Of a stretch of DNA of 64,000 bases, positions 26,325 through 38,793 are shown one piece after another. Source of the DNA: Talinum fruticosum. Taxonomy: Eukaryota; Streptophyta; Magnoliopsida; Caryophyllales; Talinaceae. A model generated the notes under the pieces. That model was not told the origin of the DNA. It saw only the letters and a program-made list of their open reading frames with translations, and did no database searches. The stretch covers positions 8,193,501 to 8,257,500 of the forward strand of contig JAITYX010000004.1 of NCBI GenBank assembly GCA_021018815.1, written 5' to 3'. The translations under genes and the position numbers were made by a program. Within the stretch, counting starts at the first letter, position 1, and the number at the start of each line of letters is the position of its first letter.

Positions 26325-26620
26325 GTGAGCCGTCAAATTAGGGTACTGTTTTGATTTGATTGAGGAACTTGAGGTATCAATTATTGAGTAAAATTTCAGG
26401 TTTAATATTCAAGTTCCTCCTAGCCTCTGCTTGCAGAGTTTTGTACAAGTCTTGTTTAAAATACAGGGTATGATCTTTTAGGCACTGAAAAATTGTAAAT
26501 GGCAGCTAAATGTTGACTAGTTTTATGTTCAGTTGTACTCCTCGACTGTCGCACAGATAAACCAATGCACGAGATAAGATTTGCAATACATAAATAATCC
26601 TTGTTTATATGAAATCTGCA
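26325..26620 (+). other. SS2 3' untranslated region and probable poly(A) region
   Basis: T-rich sequence after TGA, with possible AATAAA-like signals (GATAAACC near 26,557 and ACATAAATAATCC near 26,590). The cleavage site cannot be fixed without transcripts. Confidence 0.45.
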
Positions 26621-29600
26621 TTTTTTATGAAGTTCACTAAATTTTAACTATCTGAGTTCCGAAAGTTAAATAAATCACCGGTTCCCTGATTTTGCCATGC
26701 ACTCGCTCTATTTTAATTTATTTATCATTTTAAGCTATCGAGGGAATGCTGAGATGGATTGAACGTTAAGATAATGACTAAACCATCAAAATGCCCCTAG
26801 AATTTCGTCGGAAATGAGAAAACTAGGGAAGTTGTGCTCAAGTTCTCTCTTAGTCCGCTAGATTGCTAATGCAGGATTCCTTTGGGGCAAGTGAACTTAG
26901 GCCATCCAATCATATTATTATTTTAAATTAACTTCTGAAATCCATACTCACAAATCTTTTTTTTTTGGAAGGATCACGATTTCAGTAATAAAACGTGAAA
27001 CGACACTTAAAATGAAAAACATACATGAATAATTGTAGATCTAAAACATAGATATAAAATTTGATTTTCAAATAATTAATATAAATCTTACTAATGTTTG
27101 GCTCCGAAACTATGACAAACTTCTCATGGATAATTTTCAATGACTCGACATCTTTCATATTGATGGAGAACCTCATAATCTTTGAAAGTCAATCGATCCA
27201 TTGTCTTGAATCATACCAATTAATCATAACTCTCATATAAAGAGAGACTAATACTCCCATCAAAGGGTAAAAAAAAAAAAAAAAAAACCTCTCACAAATG
27301 AAAGATAAAATTTTATTAGTAGAAACCTAAAATTAAACTGACAATTGATGTTGAAGCTACTAAAAACGAGATTTACCATCAATTAAAAGTTAAATGAACT
27401 TGAATGCGTAATTTTTTTTAGAATATGAATGCGTAATATTATTATAGTGGTAAAACAAATAAACCTACTACTACTTTTGCAACAAAACATAAAATTAATG
27501 TAGAATATTAAATCTCATATCTAGCTAGAACAGTTTAGAAATAGAACTTTGAATAAAAATTTAAATTCATACGCCCAAAATAAAATACCCTACAAGCGGT
27601 GCATAAGTAGAACATAAAATGGGAAATATAAAATAGTATAAACTATGATGAAGCCCTATAATAATAAATATAAAGTTTACATCAATTATATGTCTTGTTT
27701 TATATGATTTAAAATGACTAAATATCAAATAATTATTAATTCATTATTATCTGTTAATTTTAGTATTCGTCAAGAATAAAATGATATGTCTACTGGGATC
27801 AATACATACCCTATCAGCAGAAAAGTGCCGAACACATAAAACTTCTCGTAGTGTGATGCACATCCAACATTTGTGTTATTGATGACATAAGATGCCTAAC
27901 TCATGGTTTATGTAACCCTCAAAGGCCAACTTTACTGTAAAATATATTTGAGATTTTGACATTCACCAGAAGTCGTAAAATACAGGAGTGTATGGCTAAC
28001 GCTTTGCCTCCCTCTCCTCCATGTCCATTGCCTAATTTCAGATACATGGAATTAATTATTTCAGTTTTTCTTCTTCCTGCAAAAAAAACAAAAGTATTTG
28101 CAGATTAACATCAAATTGGCAGGGAACTTTGTAGTGTAAATCTAGTAGTTGTATTGTATTATTACTTTTTTGGTCGACTGCTCTGTGAATGAGAATGGAT
28201 TTTACCGTATGTTTTACTTTCTGCTGTCGGGGTTAATTTGCTGTACTTCCAAATGTAATGATATGTTAATGACTTTTTCTTATTAATTGTTATGTTTTCT
28301 CTTTTTTTCATTGTTTTTCTTCATTTTCAATGAAATTTTGAGTCAACTTGATTTTTTAATACAAATTTTGTGTTTTCTTAATATTTTCTCATAACCTTAA
28401 AGCGACAAGTATTTTGAAATGGAGAGAGTATGTTATTATTTACATTGACAGTTATAAATAAATAAAATTAGTTATCATTGAAATTTACCAGAAATTTCTC
28501 AATAGTGTACAACTTAAGCATATGTTAGGTCAACCCATTTAATAACCGGGTCAATTTCAAATCAAGCTTGAAAATAACTTAAATTTATTCAAAATAGCAA
28601 ATAATGTGTTTGAATGCTAAACAGTTTCATCGTGTCAACTTCGGGTCAAAATCGGTTCGATTCGTGTCGTGTTTGAGTTTTCCTCAATAATTTTATGTCA
28701 TACGTCGAAATGGTGAGTGGCCACATCATTTCCTTCCCCACCCCAGGTTCGATTCAGGGGGAGGGGGAGGGAGAGGGGACAATTTCTTCAATTTGAGGAA
28801 ATTGTGTGGGAGGAAATGTGAAGGGCGGCTTTGACACTCCTCCCATGTCCCCGGCCCATCTAAATTTTCTAGGTTTTCCCCGAAATGGGCCTAAAAGGTG
28901 GTCCGCTTTCATATATAAAAAAAATAAAATAATTTCAGGTCATATTTAGGTCTTATTATCATGTTGGATCATACTTACTTTAACTTATTGTAGACTAGTA
29001 CCATTTAAAGTATATATATATATATAGTGGAGGAGCGGTGACTTTTTATGGACTTGGTACATTATTGTTCGTATTCAATAATAAAAGCGTATATGTATCC
29101 ATGTAATGCTAGACATATACAGGCGAAGATAGGATTGTCTTCAACTGTCCTGGAGTTGAGAGGTCCAAAAGCTAATTTGCCTGCTAGACCATAACATTGG
29201 AGGGTGAGTTATTTTACATTTCGCATCCCCTCGATCTCAAATCATCGCACCATTTTGTTACCTTTTTTTTTTAGGCAATAGCAGCTAACTTTGATAATTT
29301 CATTATTGTAACTAGAGATTGGAAACGAGTCAAGATTTGAGCTTCAGCTCTTCCCGTGTGAACAAGTTGCCCTTATATGCTAAAAAAACTCGAAGGAACA
29401 ACTGACTTACTAGCCATGAACTTCCAGTCAATCCCCACCCTTTATCCATGACGAGGTGTGCCGAACTGTTGGATACTTGATTTAGAAGAGGGAGAGCTTC
29501 ATTAGTTTTCCTTTCTGTTTGATTGTGGTTGATATAGTCAAACCATGTCTTCTACTTGAGGGTTCGAAATTTCTTTCTGTATTTTTTTTATCTGATAGCA

Positions 29601-30006
29601 CTATTAGTAAAAAAAAAAAAGAAGAAATACAAAAACGTATAGATGATGACTAGGTTAAAAAATAAAGCGATTGGTGGAAGGTAAGGGTGAGATGAACCAA
29701 ACATGTAGCTCTCATGTTTGGATCATGTGAGGGACACTAATTGCAGCATTTAGTTGTTTTATCTAACTACTTATTGATTGATTTGGAAGATGGTGGTTGA
29801 TAAAGAAGTCTAGCTCCTCTAGCTTATCAAAATTCCTAATTAGCCACATAAAGTATGTACTCACAATGAAAAAAGTAAGACATTAATTGCATGCTTAAAT
29901 AATTAAGCCTAATTACAATGCTCCTGTGCTCTTTGATTTGGTCTAAGTGATTAGATAGGCACATAACAGGAAAAGAAGACCTATACTCTCATTTCCACCT
30001 TTCAGT

Positions 30007-30042
30007 TTTAATTAATTAATTAATTAATTAATTAATTAATTA
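30007..30042. repeat. (AATT)n microsatellite
   Basis: Nine perfect tetranucleotide units, self-complementary. Confidence 0.95.
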
Positions 30043-30644
30043 TCAGGTGTTTTTCTTTTCAATAATTTAATTTAAGTTGTGATAATGGATCTTTCTTCAT
30101 ATTTTCTTGTTGCTTTATTATTTGACTGAAAGAAGCTAAGAGACAGACAGAAAGAAACTAAGAAGAGGATCTTTTCACTTGGTCTTTAATCAACTTTTGA
30201 TTAAACCATTATTATTAAGGAGTTACCCACCATAACAACCAACATGATTGGATTTGTGGGCCTCATTTCCACTAATTAATAATCATGGAAATTAAAAAAA
30301 ATGTATTTTCATGGATATAATATATATTTTAGAATTTCGTCAAACATTTTTGTCAGCAAATTTATACTTGGAAAGTTTTTTCGAGTCTCAATGGGGGCAT
30401 TGGAGGGTTGACAAGCTCTTGCCTTTTATGTTAGGTGTGCATGTATGTCTTTGAGGGGCTCTATGTGGAGTATTTTTGAGCAAAACTCTTGAGCTCTCCC
30501 TAAAGAAGGGTGGGCTGTTTCAATAAACCACAACCTACTTGGTGAGTCCATGAGCATGATGTAAGAGCATATAATAATGTTCCACTAATTACATATTTAT
30601 TTAATTTTTCTTAAGTTGGTTTCTTTTAAAAGGGTGTAGGGTCT

Positions 30645-30790
30645 GTTCTGTTTTTTCGACAAAGCAACAACCTTGAAGAGTTGTAAGTACATGTAAGGAG
30701 CGGTAAGTTAGTTGTAAGATTAGTTATAAAAGCTCTAAGCAGCTTTAAGAAGTTATAAACTGTTAAGTGACTATAGGGTGTAAGCTTAAA
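30645..30790. mobile_element. MITE-like repeat
   Basis: Begins GGGTCTGTTCTGTTTTTTCG and contains a chain of AGTTGTAAG, AGTTATAA and AAGAAGTTATAAACTG words like those at 19,440-19,600 in SS2 intron 2. Family and exact ends are not established. Confidence 0.35.
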
Positions 30791-30899
30791 GTGAAAAAAA
30801 GAAAAAAAACACAGGGCAATAATAGCATGGAGAGTTCATGAGTTTGAATCTAAACATTCTAATATTGAGTTTTGGTCGTGCATAAGAGAAAAGCATTTG

Positions 30900-30904
<5 letters not shown>

Positions 30905-30950
<46 letters not shown>
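30905..30950. repeat. (TA)n microsatellite
   Basis: Uninterrupted TA run of 23 units. Confidence 0.97.
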
Positions 30951-30953
<3 letters not shown>

Positions 30954-32388
30954 GATGTGAAGGTGCATGTAAAATATATTATGAAAATGTAAGTTTAAAT
31001 TAGTGTACCATGTTGAAGTTTGGGTAGTTATTTATACTCACATACATATATCTAGTTAATTTGTATATATACTACACTAAGTGATTAAGATAAAAGGAAA
31101 GAAAGATCTGAACTTCTTAATTACAATTTACCTGTATATATGGTTCAAATTTATACTTGGTTAGACCTAAGAAACATATAGTATTATCAATTATATGATT
31201 CAAACAATGCATAGACAAGCTAACTGAGGCTTAGCTTAAGTAAATTATTAAAACCCCACGTGCCTCGGGGATAATCTAATGGAAGGAAGGCCTATTTTCA
31301 CAAAGAAGATTAAAGTTCGATTCTATCTAAGTTATATGTGTATGTTATAATTTGTCTATTCAAAAAATTATTAAAACACCGTATGTGAGCTAAATCCTAC
31401 CTAATTAAATTGATAATCAACCTAAATTTTGCCTCAGCAAACACTAACTGAACAAAACTAATAATTAATTAACAACTCACCTGAAATATGACTAAAACTC
31501 CAAAAATAAATTCATATACTTCATTTTATCGAATATTTTTTCAACCCTTTTCTGCCTTATTTAAGATTGATCCATCTAAATATTATTTCTTATATCAAAA
31601 TTCAGTCTCTACTTAATTTAGTGACGGAGTTAAAAATTTAAATTATGAGTTCCCTCCATGTGTATGAATATTCTTGGAAACCTTATAACTTTTTTTCAAT
31701 GGATGTTTCAATACCCAAATTATGGGCAAACTTAGCAACTAATAAATATTTTTCTTAGTGTAACGATATTCCGGGGCGCCATTAGCCTCCCCATAGCTAT
31801 GCCACTGACTTGATCTAATCCTAGGACACCTGAATATAACCAAAATTCAATAATGTTCGACTTGAATACAATAATTAGCAATCTATTTTCCAAATTTATT
31901 CTAAATTAAGCAGAAAGGAAACGATGAATTAAGATTGATTGGATCTAATTAACATTGTTGCTTTTAACAGAGCAATCCACTTCGGTGTGTGTATATATAT
32001 ATATATATATGTCAACCCTAGTGAAACTAGGTATAATTAAATAGCTACAGTTGTATTTATTTTCACCAAAAAGCTGATGAATATAGATTAATAAATGGTG
32101 ATAAAAAAGCCACATACAAAGAGGACTGTAACCTCTGATCATACAAAAAACCAAGACCAAGAAATTAACAAAAAGCTAGAAGATCAATCCCACAACCGAA
32201 ACAAGTGAAATAAAAACTCAAAGATCCCATCAAATTAAAGATGCAAGTGATTCAACTTAAATCACATCAAAATCTTGTCCATCCCCTGATCTCGATCTTG
32301 GCTGATACCATTTTTCTCTTATTACTATTAGTTTTTGCAGACGACCAAATACAAAAGCAAGGGTCATTACACAACGCCATACCCTACC

Positions 32389-32700
32389 TTAAGCCCAAGT
32401 GGACGAGTAGGGTCGAGAAGAATTGGAAGAGGACTCGGAGACGGCCCCATCAACCTCCTCCCTACGGTGGAAGTTGCGGTGGCAGCCGCAGGCAGCACAA
32501 ACAAGTGCTAGGTCAGTCCCGTCGTTCCCGCTAGGCATGAACTCCCGGCAGCCATCCAGGGCGTACCCTCCTGTGCTTGCTGCATGGTTCTTTTGGCACA
32601 TCCCATATCTTACTCTTCGGACCCCAGACACCGAGCTCGTCGAGCTCCTCAAGTAGTCTTCTTCCGCTACTCTTCTCAGCACCACTTGCTTCTTCGTCAT
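32389..32700 (-). CDS. MIF: MINI ZINC FINGER protein (MIF; ZF-HD dimerisation domain only)
   Basis: A 103-residue protein from one exon. It starts [10 protein letters not shown], as MIF proteins typically do (basic QVVLRR lead). A zinc-finger-homeodomain dimerisation domain follows at about residues 33-82: [26 protein letters not shown] and [14 protein letters not shown] hold the expected Cys/His ligands. A Ser-rich tail follows and there is no homeodomain. Known members bind ZHD transcription factors and block DNA binding, affecting hormone responses, flowering and floral-meristem termination. ATG at 32,700 is chosen because the reading upstream begins with TTG and the family N-terminus matches here. 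The usual Glu in RYGECQKNH is Met here, outside the ligands. A TATA box lies about 170 bases upstream. Paralogue number (MIF1/2/3) cannot be told. Confidence 0.95.
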   Translation of the reverse strand: MTKKQVVLRRVAEEDYLRSSTSSVSGVRRVRYGMCQKNHAASTGGYALDGCREFMPSGNDGTDLALVCAACGCHRNFHRREEVDGAVSESSSNSSRPYSSTWA

Positions 32701-32865
32701 ATCGACCGATGAATGGTCAATCAAAAGTTATCGATGATGATAGGAAAGAGAGGTGATGGGAAAGAGCTGAAGAAACAAGAGAAGATGGAGAAGAGGTAGG
32801 TGAGACTTGAGAGGATAGCGAGTTGTCAACACTAATTTGTGTCCAGGGATTTAACCCTAAACTGG

Positions 32866-32876
32866 TATATTTATAG
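32866..32876 (-). promoter_or_regulatory. TATA box of the MIF gene
   Basis: On the minus strand the site reads CTATAAATATA, followed by a pyrimidine-rich leader of about 135-140 bases up to the ATG at 32,700. Confidence 0.65.
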
Positions 32877-35800
32877 CGTGTTGGCATCTCTAAACTCAGT
32901 CATTTATATTGGGATACTACAGTAATTTTATTCACTTAACGACCTAATCTCTATTATTGCTCCTGAAAGTATATGTAGTGGTACGTACTATTGACCCTCA
33001 AACCATACATTGATTCATGTACCAATATACATATGCCTTCTTTCTATTACTGATTCATGCTATAACAATGGTCTTCGATACTCCATTCACAAGACTAACT
33101 TTTTACGAACCCGTAAAGAGTAGAGTTGTTACAATGTAGGTTTTTTCCGTTTCATTCAAACCCAACTCAATTAAAAGAAATAAGTGATAAATCACTTGAA
33201 TTAACCTATTTTCTACTTATAATTGTCTAATAATATCTTCGTTCTTATTCTCTCTTTTTACTCTTATTCTTTAATGTATAATTTTGTAAGATATGCAAGT
33301 TATGCGCTATATTCAATGAACATAAACATATATATTCATAAATCGGTAGTGAGACATATGCATTTCAGTACTATTGAAACACAATTAATATATTCATGGT
33401 GCTACTAATTATGTTGGGTACTTCTCGACTTGTTTTTAAGTGAAATATAGGAAAGACTAGTATCTGTTAAACAAAAAAAAAAAGGAACAAGAAGAAAAAG
33501 GTTAGTATAATAGTATAATTCATGATTACATGTATGGAGGACGCATCAACGTTTAATATACTTCAAACAAAGTAGAACCTACATGTTTAGATTGATCAAG
33601 CTGGATAAATGTGTATCCGAATAATTTCGAGAGATCGTTAGTTTGAACAATTTTTAACAATTGTACAAAAATTTATAAAAATTTTGAATAGATTATACAT
33701 ACAAAAATGTAATCTCGATTAATAAAAGGTTAAAAAATAAACTCTATCCCGTTATACAAAATTTTTAAATTTAGAGCTTCATGGTGGTATTTGATATAGA
33801 GAAATTAATTATACATAGAAGTTAAAACTAAAAGACTTAGAACAGTCTCCCCTGAGGGATCACGAGGGTCTCATAATTCCTAGTATACAACATTCCTCAC
33901 GTAGGGTTTGACAATAATTATTGATTTCTTGGTGGAACGATATTATATTATATTATTATTATTATTGTTTGTTATTATTATAATATTATATATTGGAAAT
34001 TAAAAAGGTAGCTAGGGTATACCAAACAGTGTGGATCCGCATCCAGTCACCCCAATATTTGTCTTTGTAGTTTTGTGGGAGGAGTCAACCCATAATTGAA
34101 ATTTATGGGCCTGAAAATTTCTGACATGATCGATCAACTGCCCACCTTAATTAATCACCATTTAATTTGAGTCTTAACCCTAAAATGATAAAAGAGCTTT
34201 TGTTTGCCTCAAACCCGTGATTCTCTTCTTATGGAATTACCAGCTAAGTTGGGTTGTCCAGATTCAAACTTTCAAGTCATTTAATTGTTCTTTGTGGCCC
34301 CCTAATTAATCAACCAAGAGGGATTGTTTGGGTTTAAAGATTGCCTGTTTTAGCCTAAACACATGGCCCTTCAATCTATACAAACTTTGCCAAACCTTGC
34401 TTAGATCATTTGCCTAATTTGCTCCCATTTAATTTCTACACATAATCCATTCTCATCTTATCGATTTTATGCCCAAATCCATGCACATGCTCAGTATCTG
34501 GCCCTCTCATTGCTTTACTTTGTTACCTTTTGCTCTTCATCAAGGGATCAATATATATATGTACCTCGTAAATGTGTCGTTCGGTTGGAATTCGACTAGT
34601 TTTATTATGTCTTGACTTTGTCTGAGAACTTGATTTTACTCAGGTGCAAATCAAATTGAATCGGTTTTAAATTTAAACTTAATGGTAGATTTCTTGTCGT
34701 TTTTTCAATAAACTTGTTTTTTAAAATAAATGGAAAATCAGTTGTGAAAAGATGTACATTAAATAATTTTGGTTTGGTTAAGGTCTATCATTTGAACTCT
34801 AAAAACAATCTATTTGACACTATTAACTTTTTTTATCTTATTGAATGTGAATTAAATATGAGTCCAGGTCAAAGGGCCATTTGACTGAGGTAATTTGTTG
34901 ACAAAATTGAGGTAAATCTTTCCATAGATATTGGAAAGAAATACAGTAATTTTGGTACTTGAATGTAACTGTGGTACTTTGCTATCAAGCCGCTTGGATT
35001 TCTTGTTTTGTGCTTCTTGTCTAGTGATTATGGGAACAATTCTTTTTTTTTCCCCATCAAAAAGGTTGGTTTTACAAATTCATCCAACAATTGTAAAAGA
35101 TCAACAGTGTTAGGTTACAAATTATACCCTGAATTCGGGTCTATAGATCTTAGTTATCATAAATGGTCTTTTATTTCAATTTTAAAAAATTATCCCGTAT
35201 TTTTATGGTTTTCCTTTCAAAACATCAGATTCTCTTCCTCAAATTGTCCCGTATCACCAGATCTATAAACACTGGTTCATGATATAAGTATTGGTATTAT
35301 ATAAGAGGACGGACAATTATGTCGGCATCAGCAGATGTAATTCTTTAGCTTTAATTATTGAAATGCCATCGTTTTTGGGTTGGCTAGATGGGTTGCATAT
35401 ATACTTACGTGTGTTACCAGGCTTATGTTGCTGGGTAGAAATTTTTTATTGTGTGTTGCAGTGGTCCTTTACCTGCGTTAAATGTTGAATTGCCTTTCTC
35501 TTTCCTTTTTTTTTTGTCGGTTGGTTAATGTGCAAGAACGTCTGGGGTTTTTTTGTTTTTGGGTGAAACTTAGAAATTTTGTCTAATTTAAGCATTGACT
35601 TTTTATTTTTTGATTCAAAGAAGGATGTAATTCTTTTCATACCTAAATGTTTATAGGTAAAAGCGCTTCCAACAAGTATATTTTTGGGGATTTGAATTTA
35701 TGTTCTTCTTTTTATTGAGACGAAACAATTACCATCTCAACCAACACTTTATTTGTAGCATCAATTTAATTAGTGGTAGAATTCATTTCGATTCAGCCAT

Positions 35801-36431
35801 TTATTTAAGGTATTTTGACTTCAGTTATTATCTATTTCGACTCCAGTACGTTGGAGAGGTTTTTTATTTTGATTTCAAAGATATATTTTATTATTGATGA
35901 TGATGAGAAACATCGTCATATCTTGTTTCCATTTGTGATTGTTGGATAAATAAAGACTGATCTTAGTGTGAAAACGATCAACTTGATTGTTATTCGGTGG
36001 CCTACGAACGAATTCCTAAGTCACGTACAAGTCAATGTGGTTTTATCTTCAAGTTACGAATATGCCAATAAACATCAGAGTAGAGTACCTAGGGGCTACC
36101 AGAGTAGCCGGAAATAGTCACTAATCAAACCCAACGACCCTAGGATGGCTGGCTGTGCGTGAGAGAGAATGGAATAGCTAGAGAGAGAAAATCAGTTTCA
36201 AATATTTGGCGCACCTAATCAGAATCATTCACTTTCTCTGTATAAGGAGAAATAGCATTCCCTACTTAATAGGCTAAATAAATTGCAGTTGATTTCTTGA
36301 ATCAATCTGAATTGATTGGTGATCTGGATCAAGGGGCATGTAGCTTCATAGCAAATGCAACCAGTATTGCTTATTACTAGCTAGCATCATTAATTTCAAC
36401 CTGGTCATTATTCTATGTTTGTTTAATGTTA
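32877..36431. other. Intergenic region upstream of MIF; no gene recognised
   Basis: AT-rich, with an (ATT)n run at about 33,946-33,965 and several 60-86-codon open stretches that lack any domain or codon pattern. Regulatory DNA of MIF probably lies in the first kilobase, but no site can be named. Confidence 0.45.
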
Positions 36432-36694
36432 TTCAAGAACCAACTGAATTAAAAGTTTAAGTTGATAGTTAAAGGATCAGAAATATGTTTATACTCTAAT
36501 ACGCCCCTTACACGAATGTCCACGTGGATGAAGCAAAAGCTCTTCTTAACTTGTGTAATAATCAATATGGAGGTTGTACAAATTTGAACCCGAGACATCT
36601 CGCTTAGAAAGACTACGATATCATGTTCAAGAACTAACTCAACTAAAAGTTTATGATGATGGTCGAAGGTTTAAAAATAAGTTTATACTCTAAC
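36432..36694 (+). repeat. Pair of 69-bp direct repeats flanking 125 bp (retroposon-like)
   Basis: Copies at 36,432-36,500 and 36,626-36,694 both start TTCAAGAAC and end GTTTATACTCTAA, with about four bases in five agreeing. Between them is a segment with GCCCCTTACACGAATGTCC and, on the minus strand, a B-box-like CTCGGGTTCAAAT. I know related TACTCTAACA-ending repeats from other plant genomes. Whether this is a SINE-related tail or a miniature LTR element (TRIM-like) cannot be decided here. Confidence 0.6.
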
Positions 36695-37780
36695 AAATGC
36701 TTTTGCAAAAATAATAAGTTTTCTTAATTACTCTATATAGACTTTTATATGTTGTGGTTTTTTCCTTCCCATTTGCTTATCTATATGTCGTGGAATGCTT
36801 ATTATGAAGTGTCTCTCTAAATTGCTCATTTATGTAATACAGAATGCTTATAAAGTCAGGGGCGTAATCAGAATTTTTTTAGAGGAGACTGCTTATTATA
36901 TTAGACTTCTTTTCTCAAAGGAACCTATTATTTTTTAATAGAAGACCTATTATTTTTTATACCAAAAAAAATTATTTTTATATTTAGTTTTTTCTATATC
37001 AATATTAGCTAACACTATAGTAAAACTAGCATTTAATGTCGGATAAAATTTAACACTAAACGGATAAAATTCGACGCTAATTCAGTTTAGCATCATATTA
37101 GTGTCGGAAAAAATCTGACACTAAACACGTCGACGCTAAAAAAATCCGACACTATTTAATGCAATATAACAAAAAATGTCAAGGTTAGATAGAGCAATCT
37201 TATACGATGTTAAGGGCAAATGAGGTTTTTTGGGGGGAGGCCGTTGGTATGTTTCCAACTTAGAAAAACTAATTTTTAATATTTTTTCTAGTTTAATTGC
37301 TTTATAAAAAATTTTTGTTAGAATATTCGAGACGACATAATACTTGTACTCAATATACCTTATTTTCTTCCACTAATCAAATACCTTGATCAATCTTAAT
37401 TGCTAAATTTAAAGACCTATTCATAATCATATCACATAGTTCTCTCGTTTTTTAAAAGAAAAATTATTTTAGGTGTATAATGGAGATAAATATGGATAAA
37501 TATAGAGTTACATGTAAGTCCTCAAAAATATCTTTAAAAATCCTTATTAGTATAATTAATATCTTCCTATATTTGGTATAGAAAAATATAAATATCCTAT
37601 TAAAATTTAAAAAATAAGGGAGCAAAAAAGCCTAACATAAAAGAATTGTGCAAAAAACCTATTAAAATCTAGAACAACTAATATTTAGAAAATGACAAAA
37701 AATGTTGTCAAGCTAGTGCCTGTAAATATGTAAAATTGAAAAACATTGTTGAAAGTGCCTCAAGAAAAAGAAATTACAAA
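36695..37780. other. AT-rich intergenic DNA with a CACTA-like subterminal cluster
   Basis: At 37,010-37,165 the words GTCGGATAAAATT, AGTGTCGGAAAAAATC, TGACACTAAAC and CGACGCTAA repeat in both orientations, as in subterminal regions of CACTA-type elements. Ends were not located. The remainder has no recognisable feature. Confidence 0.35.
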
Positions 37781-38372
37781 ACTTTAGTTAGGGCTATGCA
37801 TTATTCGGTCCAAAATTGGACCATAATGAAAACCGGTTTGGACCGGACCGGACTCGAGCAATCATATTTGATCCAGTCCACGAGTCAACAAAATTTTCTT
37901 ATTCAGTATTTAGTGTTGTCCAGTCCGGTCCACCGGGTCTTCGGTTTGGACCGAGGATTGAGTAAGTTGCTAAAGAAAATCTAAGTCCCACCCCTATCAT
38001 ATATATATATATATATATAAAATTAGGATTTTTAGTTAGAAACATATTTTAATTATCTTCCGTCTTAAATTTGACCCATTTAATACTCAATTTTCTCTCC
38101 AAGTTACATTATTGTTGGAGTTGTCCCACATCTATCTATGTGATGATCTCTATTCGGTCCACTTCGAGTCCAGTTTAGGTTCGGTCCGTGTTTTTCGTTT
38201 CGATCCATGTCCACATCCAAAGTTATCCGATTCAGTCCTCGGTCTACCAATTTTTCTTATTCAATTTTCGGTCCAAATCCATCTAGTTCAGATTTGGACC
38301 GATGAACACCCTTAACTTTAGTACAATTGAAAAACCTTGATGAAAATGCCTCAGAAAAAATATTGCAAAACT
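37732..38372 (+). repeat. Short tandem repeat (about 58 bp unit) split by the hAT MITE
   Basis: The left copy 37,732-37,788 (AATTGAAAAACATTGTTGAAAGTG...CAAAACTTTAGT, abbreviated) and the right copy 38,323-38,372 (AATTGAAAAACCTTGATGAAAATG..., abbreviated) are clearly related. With the MITE and one target copy removed they become adjacent, so the locus held a tandem duplicate before insertion. Confidence 0.7.
37789..38314. mobile_element. hAT-type MITE with perfect 8-bp target duplication
   Basis: Termini are TAGGGCTATGCATTATTCGG at the left and, reversed from the right, TAAGGGTGTTCATCGGTCC, matching the TAGGG-type ends of plant hAT elements. The 8-bp sequence ACTTTAGT flanks both ends exactly (37,781-37,788 and 38,315-38,322). 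Subterminal CGGTCC/GGACCG motifs are frequent. At 526 bp it has no coding capacity. It sits at the junction of an older short tandem repeat. Confidence 0.88.
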
Positions 38373-38793
38373 ATCAATGCCAAGACTTGAATACATGCAA
38401 CCTAGGTCCCATGCATTTCTGCACTTAGGCACTTACCAGCTAGGCTATTCTCATTACTATGAAATCATTTGTTCATTATAATATAAGTAAAGTTTTCACA
38501 TCATAGGATGTACCATGGCCCCCTGGTTTCGCTACTCTATGAAGTGTATATAGATTGCTAATTAGGGTTTTTATACTTTTTTCTGTTTTCTGTTTTGTAG
38601 ATAAAATTGTATATACCAAATGATGAAATGATATGTATTTTAATGAGATGAGGGAGAATTTGTCTAATACCCTTCAAGAATTAACTAGTATTGAGTGTGT
38701 GTTGAGTTTGAAGCTGATAAGTTTAAATAAGCAAGAAAAAGTGAAATCATGGAAGAAAGTGTATAATTGGCATAAAGCTTATTGTTTAAAGAA

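Larger units (their letters stand above)
26621..32388. other. AT-rich intergenic region between SS2 and MIF
   Basis: No coding region is supported. It holds poly(A) near 27,270, microsatellites (listed separately), a MITE-like segment at 30,645-30,790, and two tRNA-like B-box matches (AGGTTCGATTC near 28,747 and AAGTTCGATTC near 31,313) that could be SINE heads but are too weak to annotate. The segment next to 32,388 is the MIF 3' side. AATAAA on the minus strand near 32,057 is a candidate poly(A) signal. Confidence 0.5.

Noticed and set aside
28700..28780. tRNA gene or SINE suggested by AGGTTCGATTC
   Set aside because: Only a B-box-like word is present. No cloverleaf, acceptor stem or clear A-box can be drawn.
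30786..30968. Open frame rich in Tyr-Ile repeats (also at 52,469-52,678)
   Set aside because: Translation of (TA)n microsatellites.
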